Below are positions 7,508 through 17,059 of a stretch of 64,000 bases of DNA, piece by piece. The stretch lies in the NCBI GenBank assembly GCA_027627685.1, contig CP091241.1:1106347-1170346 (forward strand), given 5' to 3'. The translations under genes and the position numbers were made by a program. The DNA is from Hyphomonadaceae bacterium ML37. Its GTDB lineage: Bacteria > Pseudomonadota > Alphaproteobacteria > Caulobacterales > Maricaulaceae. Below the pieces are notes generated by a model. It was not told the origin of the DNA. It did not search any database and was given only the letters and a program-made list of their open reading frames with translations. Every line of letters begins with the position of its first letter. Positions within the stretch are counted from its first letter, which is position 1.

Positions 7508-8358
7508 CCCGGCTTGCGGTAATGGATCACGCCCCAGGCCAGCTGGCCCTGGTCTGCGGCGCTGACCCAGTGGGCGAGGCCGTCGAGCATGCGCGCCACA
7601 TAGGCGTCTGACACCGCGCCCTTGAGCTCGCCGCGCCGGGCAGTGAGTTCGGCGCGCACGCGGGCATAGTGAGTGCGCAGCTGGCCGCTCAGGTCCTGCG
7701 TCCCGGCATCCTCCAGACCCAGCGCGTCCAGCTGTTCACGGTAGAAGGCGAAGGAGCCGAGGTTCGGCAGATGGATGCGCTCATAGACCGGTTTCAGGGC
7801 CGCCGGGTCGGCGATCGTGTCAGCTTGCATGGGATCGGTGAAGATGATCTCGCCGCCGGGCTTCAGCACCCGCGCGGCGCCGGTCAGGACCCTGGCTCGG
7901 TCAGCTGAATGCAGGAAGGCGTCCTGGGACCACACAATGTCGAAGCTGGCGTCGGGATAGGACAATTCCTCGAACGCACCGTGATCGACCCTAATCTGAT
8001 CGCTCAGCCCCTGCTCGGACGTGAGGCTGCGATTGCGCGCGTTTTCGACCTCCGACAGGTTCAGGCAGGTCACGTGGGCGCCATGCTCGCGGGCGAGATG
8101 GCGCGCCGCGCCGCCATAGCCCGCGCCAAGGTCCAGAACGCGCGCGCCGGGTTTCAGGCCCGCCAGCTTTGTGGCCATGTGGACGACGGTCTTGCGGCTG
8201 GCCTGCGCGATGGGTTCGTCATCGCTGTCATACAGGCCGACATGGATGTCCTCGCCGCCCCAGATAATGGCGTAGAAGCGGTCGGCGTCGTGGCTGTCAT
8301 AATAGGCCTCGGCCGTTTCCACCGCGGCCCTGGCCGCGGCGCGCGCATCACCCGGCAT
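7504..8358 (-). CDS. Sarcosine/dimethylglycine N-methyltransferase (betaine synthesis)
   Basis: About 284 residues when started at the ATG at 8358 (MPGDARAAARAAVETAEAYY). The N-terminal signature YDSHDADRFYAIIWGGEDIH is diagnostic of the SDMT family, followed by the SAM-binding motif VLDLGAGYGGAARHLA and the late motif ARVLKPGGEIIFTDPMQ. It converts sarcosine to dimethylglycine and then glycine betaine using S-adenosylmethionine. The start lies inside the upstream methyltransferase gene, giving an 11-bp overlap, so the pair is translationally coupled. A further upstream start (8427) would overlap more and lacks support. The product is cytoplasmic. Confidence 0.88.
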   Translation of the reverse strand: MPGDARAAARAAVETAEAYYDSHDADRFYAIIWGGEDIHVGLYDSDDEPIAQASRKTVVHMATKLAGLKPGARVLDLGAGYGGAARHLAREHGAHVTCLNLSEVENARNRSLTSEQGLSDQIRVDHGAFEELSYPDASFDIVWSQDAFLHSADRARVLTGAARVLKPGGEIIFTDPMQADTIADPAALKPVYERIHLPNLGSFAFYREQLDALGLEDAGTQDLSGQLRTHYARVRAELTARRGELKGAVSDAYVARMLDGLAHWVSAADQGQLAWGVIHYRKPG

Positions 8359-9187
8359 AGGTCTTCTCCGCCACATGGATGAAGAAGTCGGGATCGTGAT
8401 CGGCGTAGGTTTCCTGAAAGTCGCCATAGGTGCGCACGGTCTGAAAGCCGGTCTCCAGCATCAGATTACGCACGTAATTCTTGCGCAGCGGGAACATGTT
8501 GAGGTGATAGACCGAGTTGTCCGGGAACTCGTAGCGGAAGCGCGCCAGGCTCTCGTCGACAAATTCGGGCGCGGCCGTCACCTGGTCCCCGCAATAGTAG
8601 TATTTGTGCTGGCTGTCGAAACCGACATCGAGAATGGCGTCGTAATTGCGCTGGTCCATGATCAATATGCCGTCATGCTTGAGCGCGGCGTAGAACTCGG
8701 CCAGCGCCCGGCGCCGGTCGGCTTCCTCATGCAGATGGGTGAAGGAATTGCCCAGGCAAATGACCGCGTCATAGCGCCCGAGAATATTGCGGTTGAGCGC
8801 GCGCCAGTCGGCCAGCACGGTTTGCAGCACAAGGCCGCGCTGGCGGGCGTTTTCAAACGCCTTGCCCAGCATTTCGGCTGACCCGTCGGCGCTGGTCACC
8901 TGGAACCCGGCTTTCAGGAGCTGGACCGAGTGAAATCCGGTGCCGGTGGCCACATCAAGCACGCTGGTCTTGCCGCGTGCGCGCAGGAGGTCGATGAAAA
9001 ACTGGCCTTCGCTTTGCGCGCGGGCGTCCCAGTCTATGAGCTCGTCCCATTTCTCGACGAAGCTTTTGACGTATTCCTTGCGGTACTGGCCGGATTCGCG
9101 CACCGCGGTGGGGTCTTCGCCATAGTCCTGGGCAGGGGTGGCGGGATATGCGCCGGTCTGGACGCACGCATCTGCAGGGCCGGTCAT
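8348..9187 (-). CDS. Glycine/sarcosine N-methyltransferase (betaine synthesis)
   Basis: A 279-residue SAM-dependent methyltransferase matching GSMT of halophiles. It has the family block YVKSFVEKWDELIDWDARAQ, then SEGQFFIDLLRA, SAM motif I VLDVATGTGFHSVQLLK, and the RNYDAI and HKYYYCGD segments. It makes sarcosine and dimethylglycine from glycine, feeding the next gene (7504-8358), so the two-gene operon produces glycine betaine de novo. The start has GAGGAG 8 bases upstream. This suggests a marine or halotolerant lifestyle. It faces away from the thiolase gene across a 207-bp promoter region. Confidence 0.9.
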   Translation of the reverse strand: MTGPADACVQTGAYPATPAQDYGEDPTAVRESGQYRKEYVKSFVEKWDELIDWDARAQSEGQFFIDLLRARGKTSVLDVATGTGFHSVQLLKAGFQVTSADGSAEMLGKAFENARQRGLVLQTVLADWRALNRNILGRYDAVICLGNSFTHLHEEADRRRALAEFYAALKHDGILIMDQRNYDAILDVGFDSQHKYYYCGDQVTAAPEFVDESLARFRYEFPDNSVYHLNMFPLRKNYVRNLMLETGFQTVRTYGDFQETYADHDPDFFIHVAEKTYAG

Positions 9188-9394
9188 GAACTGGCTCCTC
9201 GGACATAGCTGTGCCCCTCTTCGACCGGAAGATCACGCGAGGGACGTAACGATGGTGTGTGGCGCAACATAACCGGCGCGCGGTCTCAATGTAACCCCTG
9301 ACATCGAATGCTTTGATCGCGCGGCCTCAAGGTTTATGAGGGATCAGCTGTCCGGCCAGCCGGCCCGGCGACGTGATTTCCAGGGAGAGACCCC

Positions 9395-10597
9395 ATGCGT
9401 GAAGCCCTCATCGTGTCCACCGCCCGCACCCCGATCGGCAAGGCCTATCGCGGCGCGTTCAACGACACCCAGGCCCAGGCGCTGGGCGCCCATGCCATCA
9501 GCCACGCGGTGCAGCGCGCGCAGATCGACCGGGCCGAGATTGACGATGTGGTTATCGGCGCGGCCATGCAGCAGGGCTCTACCTTCCAGAACATCGCGCG
9601 CCAGGCCGCGATCCGCGCCGGCCTGCCCACCGCGGTGTCGGGCATGAGCGTGGACCGCCAGTGCGCCTCAGGCATGATGGCCATCGCCATCGCCGCCAAG
9701 CAGATCATATCCGACGGCATGACGGTGACCGTGGGCGGCGGGCTGGAATCCATCTCGCTGGTCCAGAACGAGCACATGAATATCCACAAGGCGTTCGACC
9801 CGTGGATCAATGAGCACCGCCCCGACCTCTATATGAGCATGCTGGAGACCGCCGAGATCGTGGCCCAGCGCTATAGCGTCAGCCGGGAGGCGCAGGACGC
9901 CTACGCCGTCCAGTCCCAGACCCGCACCGCCGAGGGCCAGGCCGCCGGCCGCTTCGACGCCGAGATCGTGCCGATGACCACGCAGATGCTGGTCAAGGAC
10001 AAAGCCACGGGCGCTGTCTCTGCCCAGGAAGTCACGCTGTCGAAGGATGAGGGCAATCGCCCCGGCACCACGATTGAAAACCTGCAGAGCCTGAACCCGG
10101 TTTTCGCCGGCGGCCAGCAGGTCAAGGAAGGCAAGTTCATTACCGCGGGCAACGCCTCCCAGCTGTCGGACGGCGCGTCGGCGGCGGTGCTGATGGAGGC
10201 CAAAGAGGCCGAACGCCGCGGCCTCGCCCCGCTCGGGCGCTATGTCGGGATCGCGGTGGCGGGCCTGGACCCGGACGAGATGGGCATCGGACCGGTCTAC
10301 GCCGTGCCGAAACTCCTGAAAGCCAATGGCCTGAAGATGGACGATATCGGCCTGTGGGAGCTCAACGAGGCGTTCGCCGTGCAGGTGCTCTATTGCCGCG
10401 ACAAACTCGGCATCCCCGATGAAAACCTCAACGTCAATGGCGGCGCCATATCCATCGGCCACCCCTATGGTATGAGCGGCGCGCGCATGGTCGGCCACGC
10501 CCTGATCGAAGGCAAACGCCGCGGCGCCAAATACGTCGTGTGCACCATGTGCGTCGGCGGCGGCATGGGCGCGGCGGGTTTGTTTGAGGTGCTGTAG
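9395..10597 (+). CDS. Acetyl-CoA C-acyltransferase (thiolase)
   Basis: A 400-residue thiolase II family enzyme. Catalytic Cys90 sits in [16 protein letters not shown], His356 in [14 protein letters not shown], and the second cysteine, Cys386, in [13 protein letters not shown]. The conserved LWELNEAFA segment is present. Full length for the family. It would cleave 3-ketoacyl-CoA or condense acetyl-CoA; the sequence does not separate FadA-like from AtoB-like roles, though the long loop and single-gene context suggest a fatty-acid degradation type. GGGAGAG precedes the ATG. It stands alone, with an inverted repeat downstream at 10648. Confidence 0.88.
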   Translation: MREALIVSTARTPIGKAYRGAFNDTQAQALGAHAISHAVQRAQIDRAEIDDVVIGAAMQQGSTFQNIARQAAIRAGLPTAVSGMSVDRQCASGMMAIAIAAKQIISDGMTVTVGGGLESISLVQNEHMNIHKAFDPWINEHRPDLYMSMLETAEIVAQRYSVSREAQDAYAVQSQTRTAEGQAAGRFDAEIVPMTTQMLVKDKATGAVSAQEVTLSKDEGNRPGTTIENLQSLNPVFAGGQQVKEGKFITAGNASQLSDGASAAVLMEAKEAERRGLAPLGRYVGIAVAGLDPDEMGIGPVYAVPKLLKANGLKMDDIGLWELNEAFAVQVLYCRDKLGIPDENLNVNGGAISIGHPYGMSGARMVGHALIEGKRRGAKYVVCTMCVGGGMGAAGLFEVL

Positions 10598-10647
10598 GGG
10601 GGCCTCAGAACCAGATTGGCAGAACAAAAGCCGGCGGGGCGACAATA

Positions 10648-10689
10648 GGGAAACACACCTGATTCATTGAGCAAATTGGTGTGTTTCCC
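10648..10689. repeat. 12-bp perfect inverted repeat upstream of nuclease-like gene
   Basis: GGGAAACACACC (10648-10659) is followed after 18 bases by its exact complement GGTGTGTTTCCC (10678-10689). There is no U-tract after it, so it is not a typical intrinsic terminator for the thiolase. It sits 63 bp before the likely start of the nuclease-like gene and may be an operator or an RNA hairpin in its leader. Confidence 0.75.
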
Positions 10690-10752
10690 CGCTTTCCAGC
10701 GCACTTCTACATTCGACGACTGGATGGAGGCCGGCCCTGCCGGGGACTGACA

Positions 10753-11997
10753 ATGCGACAGCATGGATCGCCGGTTATGCTGGATTCAGACGGTAGGACG
10801 GTCACGCCGCTCGTACCCGTCCAGCGTTCAGGAAGCGCCGAGACGCGTGGATACGACGAAGCCTTCATCCAGCGGCTCGTGCTCGGCCACCCGGCCTTGC
10901 TGCCGCTGAACGAAATCGACCCGACCTGCGTAGACCCGGTTCCGGTTTGTGATGAGTTGCCCACCCGAGCCGGCCCGGTCGACGTTTTCATGATTACCCC
11001 GACCGGAATGCCGGTCCTTGTCGAATGCAAGCTGTGGAACAATCCGCAGGCGCGGCGCGAGGTCGTCGGGCAGATAATCGACTATGCCAAGGAACTCCAG
11101 CGATGGTCCTATGAGGACCTTCAGAGGGCCTGCGCCAGGCGTATGGGTCCTGAGTTCGAGCTATTCGAGTTTGTTTCCTCGCGCACCGCAAACCTTAATC
11201 AGGCGACGTTCATAGACAGCGTTACCCGAAATCTGAGGGACGGACGCTGCGTCCTTCTTGTTGTCGGCGATGGCATCCGGGAGGGCGTTGAAGCCATAGG
11301 GGAGTACCTGACCGGGTCAGGCGCGCTTCAGTTCAGCTTCGGTCTCGTGGAGCTTCCCGTCTTCGTAACTCCCGCGGGTCAGCGCATTGTCACGCCGCGC
11401 ACGCTCGCCAAAACCACCATCATCGGCCGGTATATGTTCGGCTTCTCGCCGGATGGCGCTCCTCGCATCATCGACGATACTGCAGTGACGGATGCAGAGC
11501 AGGATGAATCGCTCGACGAAAACAGGCGGCTCATCGGCGAGGAAAATCTGGCTTTCTGGACTGACGTGCTTGCCGGGCTTGAGCTGGATGACCGATCGCA
11601 AGAGCCGCCCAAGCCGAAGACGAACGAGACGGTTTATTTCTGGCTCCCGGCCCCGCGCGGCGGCACGACTATCAAGGACAATTGGCTCACCCTTTATCTT
11701 GCTCGCAGCAGCAATCAGATCGGCATATTCTTCACTGGCACCCGGACGGGTCTCGGCGGCGAGATCGCACGCGCAATGCTCCCGGAGATCGATGACATCC
11801 TCGAAGAACTTGGCCCGGAAGCGCGTCAGACAGAACCGAAACCCGGCAAGATCAACATTGGCGAGTCGCATATCATGGGCTCTTTGACCGACCCACAAAA
11901 CCGCGCGGCGCTGATCGGCTGGATGCGTGAGCGTGTGAACCGTTACGTCAATGTATTCCGTCCGCGCGTCGAGGCGATTGCCGAAAAACTGGACTAA
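10753..11997 (+). CDS. PD-(D/E)XK nuclease-like protein of unknown function
   Basis: About 414 residues when started at the ATG at 10753 (GGGGA six bases upstream); a GTG at 10681 inside the inverted repeat is possible but less likely. Residues about 70-120 hold a PD-(D/E)XK-type pattern: VDVFMITPTGMPVLVECKLW, then QIIDYAKELQ. Asp in VDVF and Glu-x-Lys in ECK are the expected metal-binding and catalytic residues of this nuclease fold, as in NucS and DUF4263-type proteins. The C-terminal half is unrecognised (segment VYFWLPAPRGGTTIKDNW). The gene is solitary and slightly lower in GC than its neighbours. A defence or DNA-repair role is plausible but not shown. Confidence 0.65.
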   Translation: MRQHGSPVMLDSDGRTVTPLVPVQRSGSAETRGYDEAFIQRLVLGHPALLPLNEIDPTCVDPVPVCDELPTRAGPVDVFMITPTGMPVLVECKLWNNPQARREVVGQIIDYAKELQRWSYEDLQRACARRMGPEFELFEFVSSRTANLNQATFIDSVTRNLRDGRCVLLVVGDGIREGVEAIGEYLTGSGALQFSFGLVELPVFVTPAGQRIVTPRTLAKTTIIGRYMFGFSPDGAPRIIDDTAVTDAEQDESLDENRRLIGEENLAFWTDVLAGLELDDRSQEPPKPKTNETVYFWLPAPRGGTTIKDNWLTLYLARSSNQIGIFFTGTRTGLGGEIARAMLPEIDDILEELGPEARQTEPKPGKINIGESHIMGSLTDPQNRAALIGWMRERVNRYVNVFRPRVEAIAEKLD

Positions 11998-12100
11998 CGT
12001 GAATGGAGCTGTCCGCGGCTATCTACCCTCGTATCAAACCTTTCGGTGAAACAGGAATGTGGCCTCGCTTGAACGTGCTCCAGCCTGATCCGACCGCGCC

Positions 12101-12271
12101 CTAACCCACCGCCACACCGCCATCTTCACCCGCCGGCACATCCGCTTCGGTCAGGATATCCTCCATCACCTCGCCGGTGCGGGTGATGTCGTGGCCGATG
12201 CCCTGAATGGTGTTGCACCCCGTGAGCGCCAGCGCGGCGGCGAGGATCAGGAGAGGGGAGAGGGTTTTCAT
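12101..12271 (-). CDS. Entericidin A/B-family lipoprotein
   Basis: A 56-residue lipoprotein starting MKTLSPLLILAAALALTGC. The lipobox LTGC is followed by NTIQGIGHDI, the entericidin hallmark. The product should be processed and lipidated at that cysteine. In the family it is a small cell-envelope lipoprotein linked to stress or antidote/toxin roles in enterobacteria; in alphaproteobacteria the role is uncertain. The acidic tail (EDILTEADVPAGEDGG) is longer than usual. The ATG at 12271 is chosen because the signal peptide starts there, with GAGGAG about 10 bases upstream. Confidence 0.85.
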   Translation of the reverse strand: MKTLSPLLILAAALALTGCNTIQGIGHDITRTGEVMEDILTEADVPAGEDGGVAVG

Positions 12272-12364
12272 GATGGCGCGGCTCCTCAATCGAATCAATT
12301 AGAGCTGAGTTTACGCGTGCGTTCGCACCTGCGCAGCCTGATTTGAACGCCTGTTCCTCCCGCC

Positions 12365-13207
12365 TCAATCCAGCAATTCCGCCAGCGGGGCGTACCAGTC
12401 TTCGGGCAGGTTGGCGCGGTCGCGGGCGGGGATGTTAAAGGGCGGCTTGAGCGCGCCGCGGAAGTACTGGCGTACGAGGGCGTGAAAGCGCTCTCGCGGG
12501 TCGTGGCCCTCGGCGATGGCCACCGCATCGAACCAGCGCCGCCCGGCGGCCACATGGGCGACTTCTTCAGAATAGATAATCTCAAGCGCGCTCGCGCTGG
12601 CCTCGTCGCCTGCGGCGCGCAGGCGCGTGATCATCACCGGCGTCACGTCGAGGCCGCGCGCCTCGAGCACCATGGGCGCGATGGCCAGGCGCGCGGGCAG
12701 GTCGCCTTTCGTCGCCTCCGCCGCGCTCCACAGCCCGTCATGGGCGGCGAGATCGCCATAGGCGCCGCCCAGCGCGGCGAGGCGATCCGTCAGCAGGCCG
12801 AAATGGCGCGCCTCGTCATCGCCCACACCGATCCAGTCATCGATGAAGCTGGCGCGGTCCTCATCGGCGATGCGCGCATCCCCGCCAAAGCGCGCCACCA
12901 TGTCAAAGGCGAGATCAATTGCGTTGAACTCGATATGGGCGACGGCGTGCAGGAGCGCAAAGCGCCCCTCGCGCGAGCCGAGCTTGCGCTTGGGGACGGC
13001 GGAGGGCGGGGCGAGGACGGGCTTGTCCGGGCGGGCCGGGCGGTCGGGCGCCAGACCGGGCGCGCCGCACGAGGGCAAAGCTAATACGCCGGCGCGCCAG
13101 TCCTGCGCCACGCGCCGGGCGCAGGCCGCCTTGGCGGCGGGCTCTGCCGTCATCAGTACGCTGAGGGCGGCGCTCTGGACGCAAGGGATGGAGGCGGGAT
13201 CGGTCAT
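12365..13207 (-). CDS. DUF455-family ferritin-like protein
   Basis: About 280 residues. The ferritin-like (DUF455) motifs are in order: HAVAHIEFNAIDLAFDMV, DDEARHFGLLTDRL, MVLEARGLDVTPVMI and YSEEVAHVAAGRRWF. The repeated Glu/His pairs are expected to bind a di-metal centre in a four-helix bundle. Function in the family is poorly defined. The ATG at 13207 (MTDPASIPCVQSA) is preferred over the further upstream start at 13246, which would lie within the short gap to ychF. It is divergent from ychF. Confidence 0.8.
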   Translation of the reverse strand: MTDPASIPCVQSAALSVLMTAEPAAKAACARRVAQDWRAGVLALPSCGAPGLAPDRPARPDKPVLAPPSAVPKRKLGSREGRFALLHAVAHIEFNAIDLAFDMVARFGGDARIADEDRASFIDDWIGVGDDEARHFGLLTDRLAALGGAYGDLAAHDGLWSAAEATKGDLPARLAIAPMVLEARGLDVTPVMITRLRAAGDEASASALEIIYSEEVAHVAAGRRWFDAVAIAEGHDPRERFHALVRQYFRGALKPPFNIPARDRANLPEDWYAPLAELLD

Positions 13208-13344
13208 GCCGGGGCGTCTGTGCCATGGCGGGCGGGAAAGGGGCAAGGCGGCTGCCTGAGGGGAGGGGCGCCGCGCACCCTTCCCCTTGGCGCCCGCGCG
13301 GCCTATACGGCGCGCCGGAGCCGGACGGCGCGAAGGAGAGTGTC

Positions 13345-14442
13345 ATGGGATTCAAATGCGGCATCGTGGGTCTGCCCAATGTGGGCAAATCCACCCTGTT
13401 CAACGCCCTGACCCAGACGGCGGCGGCGCAGGCGGCGAACTATCCCTTCTGCACCATCGAGCCCAATGTGGGCGAGGTGGCGGTGCCCGAGCCGCGCCTG
13501 ATGAAGCTGGCGGCGATCGCCAAGTCAGCCAACATCATCCCGGCGCGCATGAATTTTGTCGACATTGCCGGTCTGGTCAAAGGCGCCAGCCAGGGCGAGG
13601 GGCTGGGCAATCAGTTCCTGGCCACGATCCGCGAAGTGGACGCGGTGGTGTATGTGCTGCGCTGTTTTGAGGATGACGACGTCACCCACGTGTCCGGCCG
13701 GGTCGATCCGCTGTCCGATTTCGAAGTGGTTGAGACCGAGCTGATGCTCGCCGATCTCGACAGCCTGGAAAAGCGCCGCGCCAATCTGGAGAAGAAGGCC
13801 AAGACCGGCGACAAGGACGCGAAAGAGACGCTGGTGCTGGTCGAACTGGCTCTGGCCGAGCTCAATGAGGGCCGCCCGGCGCGCAAGGCCGTGGTGCCCG
13901 CAGACCAGCGCCGCCAATGGCGCATGATGCAGCTTCTGACCGCCAAGCCGGTGCTGTTCGTGGCCAATGTGGATGAAGACAGCGCCGCCACGGGCAACGC
14001 CCACTCGCGCGCCGTCGAAGCGCGGGCGACGCAGGAGGGCGCGGCCTGTGTGGTCATCTCCGCCAAGATCGAATCGGAGCTGGCGCTGCTGGATGCCGAC
14101 GAGCGCGGCGAGTATCTCGCCGAGCTGGGTCTGGAAGAGCCGGGCCTCAACCGCCTGATCCATACCGGCTATCAGCTGCTGGACCTGCTGACCTATTTCA
14201 CCGTGGGCCCGAAAGAGGCGCGCGCCTGGACCATCCGCAAGGGCTGGACCGCGCCGCGAGCGGCGGGCGTCATCCATGGCGATTTTGAGCGCGGCTTCAT
14301 CCGCGCCGAGACCACCGCCTATGCCGACTATGTCGCCCATGGCGGCGAGGCCGGTGCGCGCGAGGCGGGCAAGCTGCGTCAGGAAGGCAAGGAATACGTG
14401 GTCCAGGACGGCGACGTGATGCTGTTCAAGTTCAACGTCTAG
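13345..14442 (+). CDS. ychF: Redox-regulated ATPase/GTPase YchF (OLA1 family)
   Basis: A 365-residue Obg-family P-loop protein. The N-terminus MGFKCGIVGLPNVGKSTLFN carries the P-loop GLPNVGKS (8-15), FCTIEPNVG the switch I region, and DIAGLVKGASQGEG the G3/switch II region. The C-terminal TGS-like domain ends in the conserved REAGKLRQEGKEYVVQDGD, then VMLFKFNV. YchF binds ribosomes and prefers ATP. AAGGAGAG precedes the ATG at 13345, fixing the start. Transcribed alone. Confidence 0.95.
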   Translation: MGFKCGIVGLPNVGKSTLFNALTQTAAAQAANYPFCTIEPNVGEVAVPEPRLMKLAAIAKSANIIPARMNFVDIAGLVKGASQGEGLGNQFLATIREVDAVVYVLRCFEDDDVTHVSGRVDPLSDFEVVETELMLADLDSLEKRRANLEKKAKTGDKDAKETLVLVELALAELNEGRPARKAVVPADQRRQWRMMQLLTAKPVLFVANVDEDSAATGNAHSRAVEARATQEGAACVVISAKIESELALLDADERGEYLAELGLEEPGLNRLIHTGYQLLDLLTYFTVGPKEARAWTIRKGWTAPRAAGVIHGDFERGFIRAETTAYADYVAHGGEAGAREAGKLRQEGKEYVVQDGDVMLFKFNV

Positions 14443-14448
14443 GCCGGT

Positions 14449-15555
14449 TTAAAGCGCGCCCTCATAGACCCGCGCCGGACGCTGGCTGAGACCGGTCAGA
14501 AGTTCGTAGGGCAGGGTGCCGGCCAGGCGCGCGGTTTCGGTCAGGTCCGCGCCCAGGAACACCGCCGGGGCGCCGTCCCTCACTTCGGTCTCGCAATCGC
14601 TGACATCCAGCACCACCAGATCCATGGACACCCGGCCGAGGATCGGCGCGCGCTTCTCCCCAATGCGGGCGAATCCTTTGCCCGACAGGGTGCGGGGCAG
14701 GCCGTCGCCATAGCCAACCGCCGCCGTGGCGGTGAGCATGTCGCGTTCGGCGGTGAAGGTCGCGCCATAGCCCACGCTCTCGCCGGACTTGACCGCGCGC
14801 ACCTGCAGTATGGGCGCTTCGAGGCGCACCACCGGCTCAAACGGATGCGCGATGTCGAGGCTTGCGCTGGCGCCGTAGAGGCCGATGCCGGGGCGCACCA
14901 GGTCGAAATGATAATCTGCCCCCAGCATCACTCCGCCGGTATTGGCGAGACTCAGGCGCGCTTGCGGCAGGCGTTCGGCCAGCGTCATGAAGCGTGCGCG
15001 CTGGGCGGCGTTCATGGGGTGGGCGGCGTCTTCTGAACACGCCAGATGGCTCATGATGAGGCGCAGATCGAGATCGTCCAGCACGCCGGGCGCCGCGATC
15101 AGCGCGTCGGTGTCGCGCGCGGGAAAGCCCAGCCGGTTCATGCCGGTGTCGAGATGCAGGGCGCACGGTCCGGTGGGGCCTTGCGCAAAGTCACTGAGCT
15201 CGCGCGCCTGATTGAGCACGGCCCCGAGGCGGTGATCGACGTAGAGCTGGCGCGAGGCCGGGTCATAGCCGTTGAGCACCCAGATATCGGCCTCGCCGCC
15301 GCCCAGCGCCCGGCGCAGCCCGGCGCCTTCCTCCGGCGTGGCGACAAAGAAAGTGCGGCAGCCCTCGCGCGCCAGGCGCGGCGCGAGCGCGGCTGCGCCC
15401 AGCCCATAGGCGTCGGCCTTGATGGAGGCGCCGGTTTCGGCGCCGCCGGCGAGCTTGCGCAGGGTCTGGAAATTGCGCGCCAGCGCGTCGCGATCGATGA
15501 TCAGGCGGGCGCCCAGCCCGGCAGGCGGCGCAGCGGCGGGTGTTGCATCAGCCAT
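14449..15555 (-). CDS. alr: Alanine racemase
   Basis: A 368-residue PLP-dependent fold-type III enzyme. The PLP lysine is Lys46 in ASIKADAYGLG, and the second catalytic tyrosine lies in SVGYGATFTAE. Other family blocks include LHLDTGMNRLGF and VRPGIGLYG. It supplies D-alanine for peptidoglycan. It lies 7 bp downstream of dnaB on the same strand, an arrangement common in alphaproteobacteria, so the two are probably co-transcribed. Its stop is only 6 bp from that of convergent ychF. Confidence 0.93.
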   Translation of the reverse strand: MADATPAAAPPAGLGARLIIDRDALARNFQTLRKLAGGAETGASIKADAYGLGAAALAPRLAREGCRTFFVATPEEGAGLRRALGGGEADIWVLNGYDPASRQLYVDHRLGAVLNQARELSDFAQGPTGPCALHLDTGMNRLGFPARDTDALIAAPGVLDDLDLRLIMSHLACSEDAAHPMNAAQRARFMTLAERLPQARLSLANTGGVMLGADYHFDLVRPGIGLYGASASLDIAHPFEPVVRLEAPILQVRAVKSGESVGYGATFTAERDMLTATAAVGYGDGLPRTLSGKGFARIGEKRAPILGRVSMDLVVLDVSDCETEVRDGAPAVFLGADLTETARLAGTLPYELLTGLSQRPARVYEGAL

Positions 15556-15562
15556 GGCGCGC

Positions 15563-17059
15563 TTACTCGAAATCGCGACGGCCGGATGTGTCCAGGTCGG
15601 AGAATTTGGTCCGGTCGGGGTCGAAATGCACTTTCACCGCGCCGATGGGGCCGTGACGCTGCTTGGCGATGATCACATCGGCCTCATTGCGCACCTGACG
15701 CATCTCGTCTTCCCAGGCCAGATGCTGCTCGGTGCCCTCCTTGGGCTCCAGGCGTTCGAGATAATAGGACTCACGGTAGACGAACATCACCACGTCGGCG
15801 TCCTGCTCGATGGAGCCGGATTCGCGCAGGTCCGACAGCTGGGGCTTCTTGTCGTCGCGCTGCTCGACCTGGCGTGACAGCTGGGACAGGGCGATGACGG
15901 GAACGTTCAGCTCCTTGGCCAGAGATTTGAGCGCCATGGTCACTTCCGACACTTCCTGCACCCGGTTGTCGCCGCGGCTGTTGGAGCCCGACACCAGCTG
16001 GAGATAGTCGACGATCACGCAATCAAGCCCCACTTGCGGATTGCGCTTCAGCCGCCGCGCGCGCGCGGCCAGGGCGCCAATGGACAAACCGCCCGTATCG
16101 TCAATGTAGAGCGGGATGGAATTAATGTCGGCCACGGCGTCGCGCAAATCTTCAAACTGCGCCGCGTCGATCTTGCCCTGGCGGATATGATAGCCGGATA
16201 TGCCGGTATAGTCGGCCAGCAGGCGCGTCGCGAGCTGTTCGCTCGACATCTCCAGCGAGAAAAAGGCCACCACCCCGCCATCGGTGGTGCGGCGCACGCC
16301 GTCACTGCCGGTTTCTGTGCGGTGGGCGCGCGACATGGAGAAGGCGATGTTCAGCGCCAGCGAGGATTTGCCCATGGAGGGGCGGCCCGCCAGGATGATC
16401 AGGTCGGACCGGTGCATGCCGCCAAGCTTCGCGTCCAGCGATTTCAGGCCTGACGATATCCCCGACAGACCGCCGCCGCGCTTGTAGGCGGCCTGGGCCA
16501 TGGCCATGGACTGGGCGAGCGCCTCGCTGAAGGGCTGGAGCGTGCGCGACGCGCCGCCGGATTCGGCCAGCTTGAACAGGCGCTGCTCGGCGTTTTCCAG
16601 GAGCGAGATGGCGGTCAGGGAGTCGCTGGGGCGGCTGGCGTCATAGGCCACCTCGCCGCCAAACGCGATCAGCGCCCGGCGCACCGCCAGATCATAGATC
16701 ACCCGCGCATATTCCGGCGCCGAGGCGGAATCGGGCGCCTCGCTCATCAGCCGGGCCAGGTAGTTGACCCCGCCGACTGCGGCCATGCCCGGCTCGCCCT
16801 CGAAATGGGAGCGCAGGGTGACGGCGTCGGCCAGCGTGCCGGCGTTGATCATATGGGCGGCGCGCCGGTAGATCGCCGCGTGCAGCGGGTCGTAGAAATG
16901 CTCCGGACGCAGCCAGTCGCTGACCCGGTTATGGGTCTCGTTGTCGTACAGCACCGCGCCGATGAAAGCCTGCTCCGCCTCGATATTTCGGGGCGGACCG
17001 GCGTTCTCGGCCTGAGGGGCAAGGGCGTATGAGGGGGCGTCGGCAGCGTCAGCGGTCAT
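15563..17059 (-). CDS. dnaB: Replicative DNA helicase DnaB
   Basis: A 498-residue hexameric helicase. The N-terminal primase-interaction domain starts at NIEAEQAFIGAVLYDN (about 25-130), and the RecA-like ATPase domain has Walker A GRPSMGKS (225-232). Walker B-like CVIVDYLQLVSG and the Arg-finger region RESGSIEQDADVVMFVYR follow. No intein or insertion is seen. It unwinds DNA at replication forks. Followed immediately by alr. Confidence 0.96.
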   Translation of the reverse strand: MTADAADAPSYALAPQAENAGPPRNIEAEQAFIGAVLYDNETHNRVSDWLRPEHFYDPLHAAIYRRAAHMINAGTLADAVTLRSHFEGEPGMAAVGGVNYLARLMSEAPDSASAPEYARVIYDLAVRRALIAFGGEVAYDASRPSDSLTAISLLENAEQRLFKLAESGGASRTLQPFSEALAQSMAMAQAAYKRGGGLSGISSGLKSLDAKLGGMHRSDLIILAGRPSMGKSSLALNIAFSMSRAHRTETGSDGVRRTTDGGVVAFFSLEMSSEQLATRLLADYTGISGYHIRQGKIDAAQFEDLRDAVADINSIPLYIDDTGGLSIGALAARARRLKRNPQVGLDCVIVDYLQLVSGSNSRGDNRVQEVSEVTMALKSLAKELNVPVIALSQLSRQVEQRDDKKPQLSDLRESGSIEQDADVVMFVYRESYYLERLEPKEGTEQHLAWEDEMRQVRNEADVIIAKQRHGPIGAVKVHFDPDRTKFSDLDTSGRRDFE

